The position numbers were made by a program, and so were the translations under genes. Under the pieces are notes generated by a model, which made no database searches, was not told where the DNA came from, and was given only the letters and a program-made list of their open reading frames with translations. Positions 45,056 through 53,463 of a DNA stretch of 64,000 nucleotides are shown here, piece after piece (position 1 is the stretch's first letter; each line of letters begins with the position of its first letter). The stretch is from JAQBDA01 sp963709875 (lineage in GTDB: Bacteria; Chloroflexota; Anaerolineae; Anaerolineales; UBA4823): the NCBI GenBank assembly GCA_963709875.1, contig CAVPYB010000012.1, positions 186,001 to 250,000 on the forward strand, written 5' to 3'.

Positions 45056-46402
45056 ATGCGCAATAAACTGATCCTCTTCGCCATCGCCATCCCGGCATGC
45101 CTGCTGCTTATGGCGCTGATTTACAACCTGCCCCCGGTAAATGCCCGCCTGGCCTGGCGGGTAGACGCCTTGCGCGCCGATATTAAGTACCGCCTCAACC
45201 CGCCCGAAGAAGCGGTGTTCGTGCCACAGGAAGCCAAACCAGACGACATCCCCACCACGACTCCTACCCATACGCCTATCCCGCCCACAGCCACGCCCAC
45301 CAGCCCCGGCCCGACCGACACTCCCGAACCCTCCGCTACCCCGACGGTCACGCCCACCCCGCTGCCCGAATCGGCCATCCTGGACGGCGTGGTTTACGTG
45401 GACCAGCACGGGCGCTGGAACTACTGCGGTCCGGCCAACATGGCGATGGCACTCAATTTCTGGGGCTGGCCCGGCACGCGCGATGACGTCGCCGAGGTGG
45501 TCAAGCCTGGCATCGACGACCCCAGCCTGGACTTCATCCAACGCGGCAAACTGGACAAGAACGTCATGCCCTACGAGATGGCCGACTTCGTAATCGACCA
45601 CACCGATTTCAGCGTGGTCACCCGCTCGGGTGGCGAGCTCGAGCTGGTCAAGCGCCTGATCGCGGGCGGATTCCCGGTGCTGGTCGAGAAAGGCTACTAC
45701 GAGGCCGACTACACCGGCAAAGTCGCCTGGCTGGGGCACTACCTGTTCACCACCGGCTACGATGATGCGACGGGCGAGTTCATCGTCCAGGACGCCTACC
45801 TGAAGCCGGGAGCGGACATGCGCGTCGACTACCAGACCTACCTGGACGGCTGGCGCTCGTTCAACTACCTGTTCATGGTGATCTATCCCCCCGAGCGGGA
45901 GGGCGAAGTGTTCACCCTGTTGGGCGATTGGACCAACTCGGAATGGGCACACCAGAACGCGCTGCGCATCGCCGAAGAGGAAACCCAGACCCAGACCGGC
46001 ATCGACGAGTTCTTCGCCTGGTTCAACAAAGGCACCAGCCACGTCAGCCTGCTGCAGTACAACGAAGCCGGGGTCGCTTACGACAAGGCTTTCGAGGTGT
46101 ATTCACAGCTCGAGAGCGACGACACCCAGCGCCCCTACCGCATCCTGTGGTACCAGACCGGACCGTACTGGGCGTACTTCTACACCGGGCGCTACCAGGA
46201 CACGATCAACCTGGCGGATACCACCCTCAACGACACGATCTCCGAGCCGACCCTGGAGGAGAGCCTGTACTGGCGCGGCCAGGCCTTCCTGGCGCTGGGA
46301 CAAACTCAGCAGGCTATTGATGATTTCCGCGAATCGGTGCGCCTGAACCCGAACTTCGGGCCGGGGTTGTTTGCGTTATCACAACTGGGGGTAAGCCCAT
46401 GA
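45056..46402 (+). CDS. Membrane-anchored C39-type cysteine peptidase with TPR region (copy 2)
   Basis: 448 residues, the same length and domain order as the previous gene: membrane helix ('LILFAIAIPACLLLMALIY'), 'NLPPVNARLAWRVDALRADI', Thr/Pro linker, catalytic Cys in 'WNYCGPANMAMALNFWGW', His in 'WLGHYLFTTGYDD' and Asp in 'FIVQDAY', then TPR-like repeats ('EFFAWFNKGTSHVSLLQYNE', 'QQAIDDFRESVRLNPNFG'). A 193-nt spacer with a dispersed repeat separates the two. It is an evident tandem duplication that has diverged in the linker and active-site surroundings, perhaps for different substrates. Confidence 0.85.
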   Translation: MRNKLILFAIAIPACLLLMALIYNLPPVNARLAWRVDALRADIKYRLNPPEEAVFVPQEAKPDDIPTTTPTHTPIPPTATPTSPGPTDTPEPSATPTVTPTPLPESAILDGVVYVDQHGRWNYCGPANMAMALNFWGWPGTRDDVAEVVKPGIDDPSLDFIQRGKLDKNVMPYEMADFVIDHTDFSVVTRSGGELELVKRLIAGGFPVLVEKGYYEADYTGKVAWLGHYLFTTGYDDATGEFIVQDAYLKPGADMRVDYQTYLDGWRSFNYLFMVIYPPEREGEVFTLLGDWTNSEWAHQNALRIAEEETQTQTGIDEFFAWFNKGTSHVSLLQYNEAGVAYDKAFEVYSQLESDDTQRPYRILWYQTGPYWAYFYTGRYQDTINLADTTLNDTISEPTLEESLYWRGQAFLALGQTQQAIDDFRESVRLNPNFGPGLFALSQLGVSP

Positions 46403-46454
46403 TTATGACGGGCGACCGCGGACATCTGGCAGGTGGATTGCTCCAAGCCCGATT

Positions 46455-46922
46455 TTATCCCACCTCTATCCCGCGCACCCAGGTGAGGCCAAGCTGACCG
46501 GCCCGGTTGTGCAGCCGCTGATCGGCGGTCCACAGCTCCCCGCCCTGCCGTTCCGCCACAGCAAGATAGAAGCCGTCATATGCTTTTGACTGCCCAAGCC
46601 GCCCTGCCCAGCTCAGTGCAGACTGGCACAGCTGGCGATCAGACGGAATAACCTCTACTCCCAACTGAAAAATATCCTCAACTGCAATCTGGCCCTCTTC
46701 CTCGCTGATCCAGCGCCTGAATATTGCACTGCGAATCACCGAGATGGTTTCCGGAACCAGGATGTCTGGAGCGCAGATCTGGGTCCCAGACCGGTGCCAT
46801 GACCCAAACAGCTCCAGGATACCCGTGCTGTCACCGATGGGCAGGACCGCCCGGACGGCGATGTTGGCGTCGACTACGATGACTGTAGGTGCTGCTTCAG
46901 AGCCCTGCGAGTAGCTCGTCAT
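46455..46922 (-). CDS. vapC: PIN-domain toxin (VapC-like)
   Basis: 155 residues from the ATG at 46922 (the frame could start 8 codons earlier). The PIN fold shows 'TVIVVDANIAVRAVLP' (first Asp), 'ICAPDILVPETISVIRSAIF' (Glu), 'QSKAYDGFYLAVAERQGGEL' (Asp) and 'WTADQRLHNRAGQ' (last Asp). It is predicted to be an endoribonuclease. It overlaps its antitoxin gene by 26 nt. Confidence 0.88.
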   Translation of the reverse strand: MTSYSQGSEAAPTVIVVDANIAVRAVLPIGDSTGILELFGSWHRSGTQICAPDILVPETISVIRSAIFRRWISEEEGQIAVEDIFQLGVEVIPSDRQLCQSALSWAGRLGQSKAYDGFYLAVAERQGGELWTADQRLHNRAGQLGLTWVRGIEVG

Positions 46923-47199
46923 CGCGCTGCTCCCGCATCTGCTCAATCATCTCCGCCAGATCAATCTCCAACGCTTTGCCATCACGCCTCCTCAGGATCT
47001 CAGCTCGGTGACTTCTGACCTGTTCCAGCGCTTCCAATCGCTGCCGCAGGGCGCCTTCCTCACTGCGCTCGTCCAGCCACCGGCGCACCGCCCTACGCAC
47101 GATCTCGGAGATGCTGGTGCCGCTCTCGCGTGCGATTTCAGCCAGTTCCTGGTGCTGCTCGGGCTCTAACAGTATTTGAGCTCTGTGCATTTTGTCCAT
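46897..47199 (-). CDS. Ribbon-helix-helix antitoxin
   Basis: 100 residues. 'MHRAQILLEPEQHQELAEIA' followed by 'SGTSISEIVRRAVRRWLDER' is a CopG/Arc-type ribbon-helix-helix. The charged C-terminal helix ('LRQRLEALEQVRSHRAEILR') is the toxin-binding part. GAGGTGAGAG precedes the ATG at 47199. It overlaps the PIN toxin gene and should repress their shared promoter. Confidence 0.85.
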   Translation of the reverse strand: MDKMHRAQILLEPEQHQELAEIARESGTSISEIVRRAVRRWLDERSEEGALRQRLEALEQVRSHRAEILRRRDGKALEIDLAEMIEQMREQRDDELLAGL

Positions 47200-47216
47200 C
47201 TCTCACCTCAGATATA

Positions 47217-47246
47217 ATTATACATCTACATGTGTGTATGTGTCAA
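47217..47246 (-). promoter_or_regulatory. Consensus promoter of the second toxin-antitoxin operon
   Basis: On the minus strand TTGACA (47241-47246) is followed after 18 nt by TATAAT (47217-47222). A perfect 10-bp palindrome TATAATTATA (47213-47222) includes the -10 and is a likely antitoxin operator. Confidence 0.75.
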
Positions 47247-47319
47247 CATGGTGCTGCACTCTTAAACACTCCTACCTACCTTCACCCATCATCCTTCCTC
47301 CTTCATACTTAACGTTATT

Positions 47320-47395
47320 AGGACTTACGCACTTGAGGGAGGGTAATCGGGGGTGTTTTGGCGGGCTGTGCCCGCCAAAACACCCCCGATTACCC
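47320..47395. repeat. Dispersed repeat, copy 2, with a perfect 26-bp hairpin
   Basis: The shared AGGACTTACGCACTTG start (from 47320) runs into a perfect inverted repeat: arms 47341-47366 and 47370-47395 with a 3-nt loop TGT. This is the most complete of three copies. It lies between the toxin-antitoxin promoter and sbcD. Confidence 0.75.
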
Positions 47396-47417
47396 TGTGA
47401 ACTGCGTAACTTCTAGT

Positions 47418-47423
47418 TATAAT
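47418..47423 (+). promoter_or_regulatory. -10 box six bases before the sbcD start codon (leaderless transcript)
   Basis: TATAAT, six bases, then ATG at 47430, the same spacing as at 43516. The start would be leaderless. The -35 is weak (CTGTGA at about 47395). Confidence 0.5.
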
Positions 47424-47429
47424 ACCGGC

Positions 47430-48674
47430 ATGCCTACGCTCCTGCATTTCGCCGACGCGCATATCGACATCGCCAACTACGGGCGCCACGACCCGCAGAC
47501 CGGGCTGCCCATGCGGGTGATGGACTTCCTCAAGTCGCTGGACACGATCATCGACACTGCGATTGACGAAAAAGTGGATTTGGTTTTGTTCGCCGGCGAC
47601 GCCTACAAGGACCGCAGCCCGGCGCCGACCTTCCAGCGCGAGTGGGGGCGGCGGGTGATGCGCCTGTCACGCGCCGGCATCCCAACCCTGCTGCTGGTCG
47701 GCAATCACGACCTGTCCCCCTCCCTCGGGCGCGCCCACGCTATGGAGACTTTCGACACCCTTGAAGTGCCCCACGTGCGGGTGGTCGAGCGGCCCTGCTT
47801 CCTGGGAACGGATGAGCTGTGGGGACTGCCGCTGCAGGTGATCGCCCTGCCGTGGATCTCGCGCTCGGGTTTGATGGCACATCTTGACCTGCCAGCCAGT
47901 GAGCCTGGCAAAGTCTACGAAGAGATGGAAGTGCGCTTCAAAGCGCTGATCGACGAGTGGCTGGAGGCAGCCGACCCTTCCTTGCCGGTGGTGCTGACCG
48001 CGCATGCCTCCGTGCAGGGGGCGAAATACGGCGGCGAGCGCACCGTGATGCTGGGCAGCGATCTGGTGCTCTCCGGCGGGCTGGTACGCGACCCGCGCCT
48101 GGACTACGTCGCCCTGGGGCATATCCACAAGGCGCAAGACCTGAACGAAGGCGCCCACCCGCCGGTGGTCTACCCGGGCTCGATCGAGCGGGTGGATTTC
48201 GGCGAGGTGCAGGACGACAAGTTCTTCGTCATTGCCAATGTGGAGCGCGGGAGTACAGAAGTGGATTGGCGCCGGCTGGAGGGCATCCGCCCGTTCATCG
48301 ACCGGAGGGTCATATTGGACTCAGACAACGCCGGAGCACTGGTCAACGACCGGCTGCGCGCAACCCTGCCGTCCCGCGAGCAGCTCAACGGGGCGATCGT
48401 GCGTCTGGTGGTGGAGTATCCCCGCGAGATGGAAGCGCTGATCGACGAGGCCGCCCTGCGCGACCACGCTCAAGAAGCCTTCGAGTTTTTGCTGGTCAAG
48501 CGTCCGCAAATGGAAGCCCGCATCCGCCTGCCGGAAGACCAGGCAATCGGCAGTCTGACACATCTGGAGCTTTTGGAGAAATACTGGCAAGCGGGGCATG
48601 TCGAGCCCGCCGAGGCGGAGGCGCTTTCGAAGTTAGCGGAAGAAGTCATCTCTGCTGCCCGCCAGGGGGATTAA
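47430..48674 (+). CDS. sbcD: SbcD/Mre11-family DNA repair exonuclease
   Basis: 414 residues from the ATG at 47430. All calcineurin-type phosphoesterase motifs are present: 'LLHFADAHIDIANYGRHD', 'LVLFAGDAYKDRSPAPTFQR', 'TLLLVGNHDLSPSLGRAHAM', 'PVVLTAHASVQGAKYGGE' and 'DYVALGHIHKAQDLNEGAH'. The capping domain and C-terminal helices ('LEKYWQAGHVEPAEAEALSK', the usual SbcC-binding end) follow. It forms the SbcCD complex that cuts DNA hairpins and processes breaks, but sbcC is 13 kb downstream instead of adjacent. Confidence 0.93.
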   Translation: MPTLLHFADAHIDIANYGRHDPQTGLPMRVMDFLKSLDTIIDTAIDEKVDLVLFAGDAYKDRSPAPTFQREWGRRVMRLSRAGIPTLLLVGNHDLSPSLGRAHAMETFDTLEVPHVRVVERPCFLGTDELWGLPLQVIALPWISRSGLMAHLDLPASEPGKVYEEMEVRFKALIDEWLEAADPSLPVVLTAHASVQGAKYGGERTVMLGSDLVLSGGLVRDPRLDYVALGHIHKAQDLNEGAHPPVVYPGSIERVDFGEVQDDKFFVIANVERGSTEVDWRRLEGIRPFIDRRVILDSDNAGALVNDRLRATLPSREQLNGAIVRLVVEYPREMEALIDEAALRDHAQEAFEFLLVKRPQMEARIRLPEDQAIGSLTHLELLEKYWQAGHVEPAEAEALSKLAEEVISAARQGD

Positions 48675-48717
48675 GAGATTCACCACGAAGACACAAAAGC
48701 ACGGAGAAATTTATTTT

Positions 48718-48746
48718 AGGACTTACGCACTTGGGGGAGAGTTGGG
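48718..48746. repeat. Dispersed repeat, copy 3 (first half only)
   Basis: AGGACTTACGCACTTG plus GGGGAGAGTTGGG follows the sbcD stop by 44 nt, with a 'caccacgaagacac'-type filler before it. The second half and the hairpin are absent. Confidence 0.6.
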
Positions 48747-48790
48747 ATCTTCCTGGTTAAAAAGCCTTTCTGGGGAACAGGCGCCAACAA

Positions 48791-49150
48791 TTATGGGATC
48801 AAATCGTGCTCCTGAGCCAGGCCTGTAGGCACGGCTACTGTGATCACGTCCGGAAGGTCATCTGCCACCACCTGCCGGCGGGTGGAGAACACTGCCTCCC
48901 CACGGCTGTTGTACACAATGACATACAGGTCGGGCAGCGATTCGACCCGCCAGGCCGATTGGTCCTCCCGGTCGGTATACCGGTCGGAGTCGAACACGAT
49001 CCGCGCCTCGCCGTTCTCACCCGTCACACCACTGCCCAGGTGGTCATCCTGGTCGGAGAGATCGCGGTCGAACAGGGCAACCCTGACCCCCTTCAGAACA
49101 CGGTCGGGTTCTTCTACCAGCACCAGCTTGATTCGCACGACGAGGATCAT
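48791..49150 (-). CDS. Small transthyretin-like/carboxypeptidase-regulatory-type protein
   Basis: 119 residues from the ATG at 49150 with AGGAG 7 nt upstream. 'VLKGVRVALFDRDLSDQDDH' followed by 'GSGVTGENGEARIVFDSDRY', 'SLPDLYVIVYNSRGEAVFST' and 'DDLPDVITVAVP' reads as a single prealbumin/transthyretin-like beta-sandwich. No signal peptide is present. Function is unknown; it is transcribed convergently with sbcD. Confidence 0.65.
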   Translation of the reverse strand: MILVVRIKLVLVEEPDRVLKGVRVALFDRDLSDQDDHLGSGVTGENGEARIVFDSDRYTDREDQSAWRVESLPDLYVIVYNSRGEAVFSTRRQVVADDLPDVITVAVPTGLAQEHDLIP

Positions 49151-49323
49151 GAGTTCGCTCCTTTGAGAATATAGGACCGTCAGGCAAATTGACCTAACCG
49201 CTATCCAATTGTACAACAGCCATGTACTGCCCGGGTGCCGAATATCGCCCCAACATCTACCACCTGTCACGGCAACTCCCGATGACCCCTGATTTCGCAA
49301 ATCAAGCAAATATTTTTTTCGTC

Positions 49324-49329
49324 TATAAT
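49324..49329 (+). promoter_or_regulatory. -10 box upstream of the META/SH3b lipoprotein
   Basis: TATAAT 79 nt before the ATG at 49408, next to a T-tract (49311-49319). No clear -35. Confidence 0.4.
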
Positions 49330-49407
49330 ACAGGTCAAAGTTACCCGGGCTGCGCTACTGTAACTCCCAGCAGCTCAGGACGAAGAGCTACGATTAAGGA
49401 GGTAGAT

Positions 49408-51801
49408 ATGACCGGAATTCGTACGAATAAAAGATTGATCCTGCTGACCATTGTCATTATTGCCAGCATAATGCTGAGCGCATGCTCTCTGCGCAGGTCC
49501 ACACCTACAGAGGCTCCACTAGAACCCACCCCGCTGCCGGAGGTCGAAGCCGCCCAGGCTCTAGAACCTATCAGCCAGGCGGAGCTGGTCGGGGAGACCT
49601 GGCAGTGGGTCGGCCTGCGGGAGACTTCCCCAGCGGCTCAATCCCTGATACCAGACGCGGAAAACTACACCCTGACCTTCAATGACGACGGCACAGTGAG
49701 TATCAAGGCCGACTGCAACGTCGCCGGTGGAGCCTACGAGCTCTCCGGCGATGAACTCACCATCAGCCTCGGCCCGACCACCCTGGCAGAGTGCGGCCCC
49801 GAGTCCTCCTACAACCAGTTCCTGTCGCTGCTGGAACAAGTCTCCGGAGCGGGGACCGGCTACGGCAGCCTGGTGCTCACCTTGGCTGATGATGCAGGAG
49901 AAATGTTCTTCCAGCGCGCCACCACCGCCACCCAGAGCGCAGGTCTGGAAACTGTCACCCAGGCGGATATCGTCGATATCCTCTGGGAGTGGGTCAGCCT
50001 GATCGAGACCATGCCGGCCTCCCAGTCGGTGGTGGCGAACTCGGAGAACTACAACCTGGTCTTCAGCGAGGACGGCACCTTCAACGCCAAAGCGGACTGC
50101 AATGTCCTCCAGGGCAGCTACGAGCTGTTGGGCGCGCAGCTGAGCCTGGTCCTCGGCCCGACCACACTGGCAGAATGCGGTCCCGAATCATCCTACGACC
50201 TGTATGTCAACCTGCTGGGGCGGGTTGCCGGTGCGGGATCCCGGGATGGAACGCTGGTGCTGGTGCTGGATGAAGATGCCGGCAGCATGGACTTCGAGAA
50301 CAAGGGTGAAGCGCCGGTCGCCGCGGAAGTGCAGACCATCGAAGGAGATCCGGCCCTGGTGCTCGGTCCACCGGATGGGACAGAAGACTTCAACAACGAA
50401 CAGAACTGGACCACCTTCGACGGTGCCTGCTTCAAGACCGAGATCACCGGCGGGCAGTTCGTGATGACTGCCAAAGGTCTGGCAGGTTCCCCCTGCTGGG
50501 AGGTCTCCTGGCCGCAGCTGGACAATTTCTACCTGGAGACCACCTTCTTCATGCCCGAGACCTGCGACGTGCAGGACCGCTTCGGGTTCCTGTTCCGCGC
50601 CCCGGATAACAACCGCGGCTACCTGTACGGCTTCGACTGCGGCGGGAACTACAGCCTATCCGCCTGGGATGGGCAGGCTACCACCGTCATCGTACCGCCC
50701 ACGCAGAGCGCGGCCATCCTGACCACGCCCGGACAGGTCAACCGCATAGGCTTGTTGGCTTTCGGTGAGAACATCTCGATGTACGCCAATGGGGTGTACC
50801 TGGAGACCGTGCCAGACTACACCTTCCTAGAGCAGGGCAAGATCGGCTACTTCGTGCGCGCCGCCACCGACCAGCCCTTCACGGTGCGCTACGACCAGCT
50901 GCGCGTGTGGGTTCTGGAGGATGAGTTCTACCCGCCAGATAGCACACCGCCGCTTCCGCCGGTCGATATCCCCGACCCGGCTCCCGACGTGCCCACCGGC
51001 GCGACGAGCGTCAACGTGAACGTGCGCACCGGCCCGAGCATGCTCTTCCCAATTATCGGTGTGGCAGAGCAAGGCGATACCGGAGAGGTGCTGGGCACCA
51101 GCCCGGATGGCTTCTGGTTCGCCGTCAAGGTAGAGCCATCCGTGGTCGGCACCGGCATCGCCTGGGTGGCTGCGGACTATGTAACCCTGACCAACCCGAC
51201 CAACCAGCCGCTGCCGGTGATCACCCCGCCGCTGCTGCCGACATTGGTGAACTTCCCACCTCCACCGCAGTTTGCCCCGCAGGTGACAATGCGCGAGCCG
51301 GCGACAATACGCAGCGGGCCGACCATCGAGTTCCCGGTGTATGGCGTTGCGCCCACCGGCTCCAGAGCCGAAGTGATCGGGCAGAGCCAGGACGGTGAAT
51401 GGTGGGCGCTGCGCATGCCGGCCAACCTGTCCAGCGACGGGCTTGGCTGGGTGCCGAAGGTTTATACCTTCCCCAGCAACACCTCCAGCGTGTCGGTGAT
51501 CGCTACCCCGAACCTGCCCAGTAATATCTCCCCGGCTGCCCCGGGTTCGGGAGCGCCGTCCCTGATCACCATCGAACCGCTCAACGTGCGCACTGGGCCG
51601 GGGAACGAGTACCCCAGCCTGGGCCAGGTCCCCAGGGGAGCCATCCTGGGCGTGGTCGGCATCAGCCCGGACCGCGAGCACTACGTGGTGAACATCCCCA
51701 CCGAGATCGACCGCAGCGGTCGCGGCTGGGTGCCAGCGCGTTTTGTCGACGCTGTAAACGTGTCTAACGTACCGGTCATCCAACCACCACCGGCGCCTTA
51801 A
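49408..51801 (+). CDS. Lipoprotein with two META domains, a LamG-like domain and three SH3b domains
   Basis: 797 residues from the ATG at 49408 (AAGGAGGT upstream). The lipobox is LSAC. Two META (DUF306) domains (about 38-140 and 170-265) each contain 'LGPTTLAECGPESSYN/D' and 'ADCNV'. Residues about 290-490 are a beta-sandwich ('DRFGFLFRAPDNNRGYLYGF', 'CGGNYSLSAWDGQ'). Three bacterial SH3 repeats follow ('VNVNVRTGPSMLFPIIGV', 'ATIRSGPTIEFPVYGVAP', 'LNVRTGPGNEYPSLGQVPRG'). SH3b domains usually bind peptidoglycan or other surface polymers. The last 300 residues resemble the neighbouring lipoprotein. Confidence 0.85.
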   Translation: MTGIRTNKRLILLTIVIIASIMLSACSLRRSTPTEAPLEPTPLPEVEAAQALEPISQAELVGETWQWVGLRETSPAAQSLIPDAENYTLTFNDDGTVSIKADCNVAGGAYELSGDELTISLGPTTLAECGPESSYNQFLSLLEQVSGAGTGYGSLVLTLADDAGEMFFQRATTATQSAGLETVTQADIVDILWEWVSLIETMPASQSVVANSENYNLVFSEDGTFNAKADCNVLQGSYELLGAQLSLVLGPTTLAECGPESSYDLYVNLLGRVAGAGSRDGTLVLVLDEDAGSMDFENKGEAPVAAEVQTIEGDPALVLGPPDGTEDFNNEQNWTTFDGACFKTEITGGQFVMTAKGLAGSPCWEVSWPQLDNFYLETTFFMPETCDVQDRFGFLFRAPDNNRGYLYGFDCGGNYSLSAWDGQATTVIVPPTQSAAILTTPGQVNRIGLLAFGENISMYANGVYLETVPDYTFLEQGKIGYFVRAATDQPFTVRYDQLRVWVLEDEFYPPDSTPPLPPVDIPDPAPDVPTGATSVNVNVRTGPSMLFPIIGVAEQGDTGEVLGTSPDGFWFAVKVEPSVVGTGIAWVAADYVTLTNPTNQPLPVITPPLLPTLVNFPPPPQFAPQVTMREPATIRSGPTIEFPVYGVAPTGSRAEVIGQSQDGEWWALRMPANLSSDGLGWVPKVYTFPSNTSSVSVIATPNLPSNISPAAPGSGAPSLITIEPLNVRTGPGNEYPSLGQVPRGAILGVVGISPDREHYVVNIPTEIDRSGRGWVPARFVDAVNVSNVPVIQPPPAP

Positions 51802-51818
51802 AGGAAACATGTAGCGAA

Positions 51819-51852
51819 AATGGGGCTGGCCGATCGGTTGGCTAGCCCCATT
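51819..51852 (+). terminator. Intrinsic terminator-like hairpin
   Basis: AATGGGGCTGGCC/GGCTAGCCCCATT arms (51819-51831 and 51840-51852) pair with a single mismatch around an 8-nt loop. It separates the two SH3b lipoprotein genes. Confidence 0.6.
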
Positions 51853-51879
51853 AAAATTCATCTATATAAAGGATGTATA

Positions 51880-52908
51880 ATGCGAAAATCCAAAATACCC
51901 ATTTACGCTTCAGCGATCACATTACTCTTCCTGAGCCTGGCATTGAGCGCTTGCCGCCCTGCGGAGCCTTCACCAACGCCGGATATCGACGCCATTGTCG
52001 CGGCAACCTTGACCGCCGTCGCTCCCAGCCCTACGCTTGTGCCGACAGCAACCATCCCATTGCCACCGGTCGACATCCCAGACCCGGCACCCAATGTGCC
52101 CACCGGTACTGCCAATGTCAATGTGAACGTGCGCACCGGACCGAGCATGACCTTCCCAGTCCTGGGCACAGCCCAGCAAGGAGATACAGGCGAGGTTCTG
52201 GGCATCAGCCCGGACGGCGCCTGGTATGCCGTCAAGGTGCCTACAACGCTGGTCGGCACCGGTACAGCATGGTCGGCTGTGGCTTATGTCACCCTGAGCA
52301 ACCCGACCGGGCAACCGCTGCCGGTGATCACTCCGCCGCTGCTGCCACCGCTGGTCAACTTCCCCGTCCCCCCGGCGAACGCACCGCAGGTCACCATGCT
52401 GGAAGCAGCCACTCTGCGCAGCGGCCCGACCGTAGAGTTCCCGGTGTTCGGCGTCGCGCCGACCGGTGCCAGGGCCGAGGTGCTTGGACGCAGCGAAGAT
52501 GATGAGTGGTGGGCAGTGCGCATGCCGACAAGCATAGCCAGTGATGGCGTCGGTTGGGTGCCTAAGCTGTACACCTTTGCTTCTAACGCTGGCAGTGTGC
52601 CGGTGATCGCAACCCCCAATCTGCCCAGCAGCATTTCCCCGTCCGCCCCGGGTTCGGGAGCACCATCCCTGATCACCATAGAACCGCTCAACGTGCGCAC
52701 CGGGCCGGGCAACGAATACACCAGCCTGGGTCAAGTGCCCAGGGGATCCATCCTAGGAGTCATTGGAGTCAGCCCGGATGGCGAGAATTACGTGGTGAAC
52801 ATCCCTCAATCGATCGACCCAAGCGGCCAGGGATGGGTGCCGTCACGCTACGTGAGCGCTGAGAATACATCCAACGTTCCTGTCGTACAGCCGCCTCCTC
52901 TGCCTTAG
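51880..52908 (+). CDS. Lipoprotein with three SH3b domains
   Basis: 342 residues from the ATG at 51880. The signal ends in LSAC, followed by a Pro/Thr linker. Three SH3b repeats ('VNVNVRTGPSMTFPVLGTAQ', 'ATLRSGPTVEFPVFGVAP', 'LNVRTGPGNEYTSLGQVPRG') match, in order and linkers, those of the larger lipoprotein just upstream, so one arose from the other by duplication. It lacks the META and LamG-like parts. Confidence 0.82.
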   Translation: MRKSKIPIYASAITLLFLSLALSACRPAEPSPTPDIDAIVAATLTAVAPSPTLVPTATIPLPPVDIPDPAPNVPTGTANVNVNVRTGPSMTFPVLGTAQQGDTGEVLGISPDGAWYAVKVPTTLVGTGTAWSAVAYVTLSNPTGQPLPVITPPLLPPLVNFPVPPANAPQVTMLEAATLRSGPTVEFPVFGVAPTGARAEVLGRSEDDEWWAVRMPTSIASDGVGWVPKLYTFASNAGSVPVIATPNLPSSISPSAPGSGAPSLITIEPLNVRTGPGNEYTSLGQVPRGSILGVIGVSPDGENYVVNIPQSIDPSGQGWVPSRYVSAENTSNVPVVQPPPLP

Positions 52909-52951
52909 CCGATAAAAGTTTGAGCCTCCCGGTTCGCCCGACCCCCTCAAT

Positions 52952-53110
52952 GACGAAGGCGCACCGGGAGGCGATCAGCTACTCATCAATGGCAAAGTTG
53001 TGGGCAACAACGAGGTGCCCACAACTTTGCCGATTATAATCGGCATCGAAGGTCTGAGCCGCGGCTATGATTTCGGCAAGGCGAAGCGCACAGTTTCCCA
53101 GGTGCTGTAA
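52952..53110 (+). pseudogene. Sulfatase-like C-terminal fragment
   Basis: An open frame without a start codon of its own, ending in TAA, encodes 52 residues. 'GGDQLLINGKVVGNNEVPTT' and 'PIIIGIEGLSRGYDFGKAK' resemble the C-terminal strand block of some arylsulfatases ('...dGk.v....ip.t.p......eGl..G.D.G'). It may be a decayed gene or a chance fragment. It also holds a perfect 16-bp inverted repeat (52991-53006 and 53016-53031), and a 10-bp inverted repeat GCCTCCCGGT/ACCGGGAGGC (52924-52933 and 52963-52972) spans its beginning. Confidence 0.35.
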
Positions 53111-53463
53111 AAATCACCCACGAATAGTCCAAAATCTGAACCAATGGAAGCTTGCAGGAATGCAAGGCTTGGTATACAATGGATTTAATCGCCGGCAGCA
53201 TCGTCATGGGGTACTTGCTGCCGGTTCTACTTCAACGTAATTTGGGGGAAACAACCAGGGAAAGGAGGAACGCTGCGCCAGGAACTTCAAGCCGTACAGG
53301 ACATCAATCGTTCCCGATACGTGAGAGACAATTCACTGATGTTGGTCTTCACAGGTACAGTCCACGAGGCTGCCAGTCAGAGCATTATCGCTAATCCATG
53401 GTACATGATTCACAAACGGGGATACAAACATCCAGACTTCCAGACGAATATGGAGAGAGACGC
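53111..53463. other. Region without recognised gene
   Basis: These 353 nt precede the nuclease gene. No plausible protein, promoter with a full -35/-10, or structured RNA was recognised. A short open frame here starts 'MQECKAWYTMDL' but shows no family resemblance. Confidence 0.4.

Noticed and set aside
44903..46042. Minus-strand frame of 379 codons in the second C39 gene
   Set aside because: It is the complement of a clear C39/TPR gene in a GC-rich sequence.
43516..46402. Bacteriocin export system based on C39 domains
   Set aside because: There is no ABC transporter or double-glycine peptide nearby and the proteins carry TPR domains instead.
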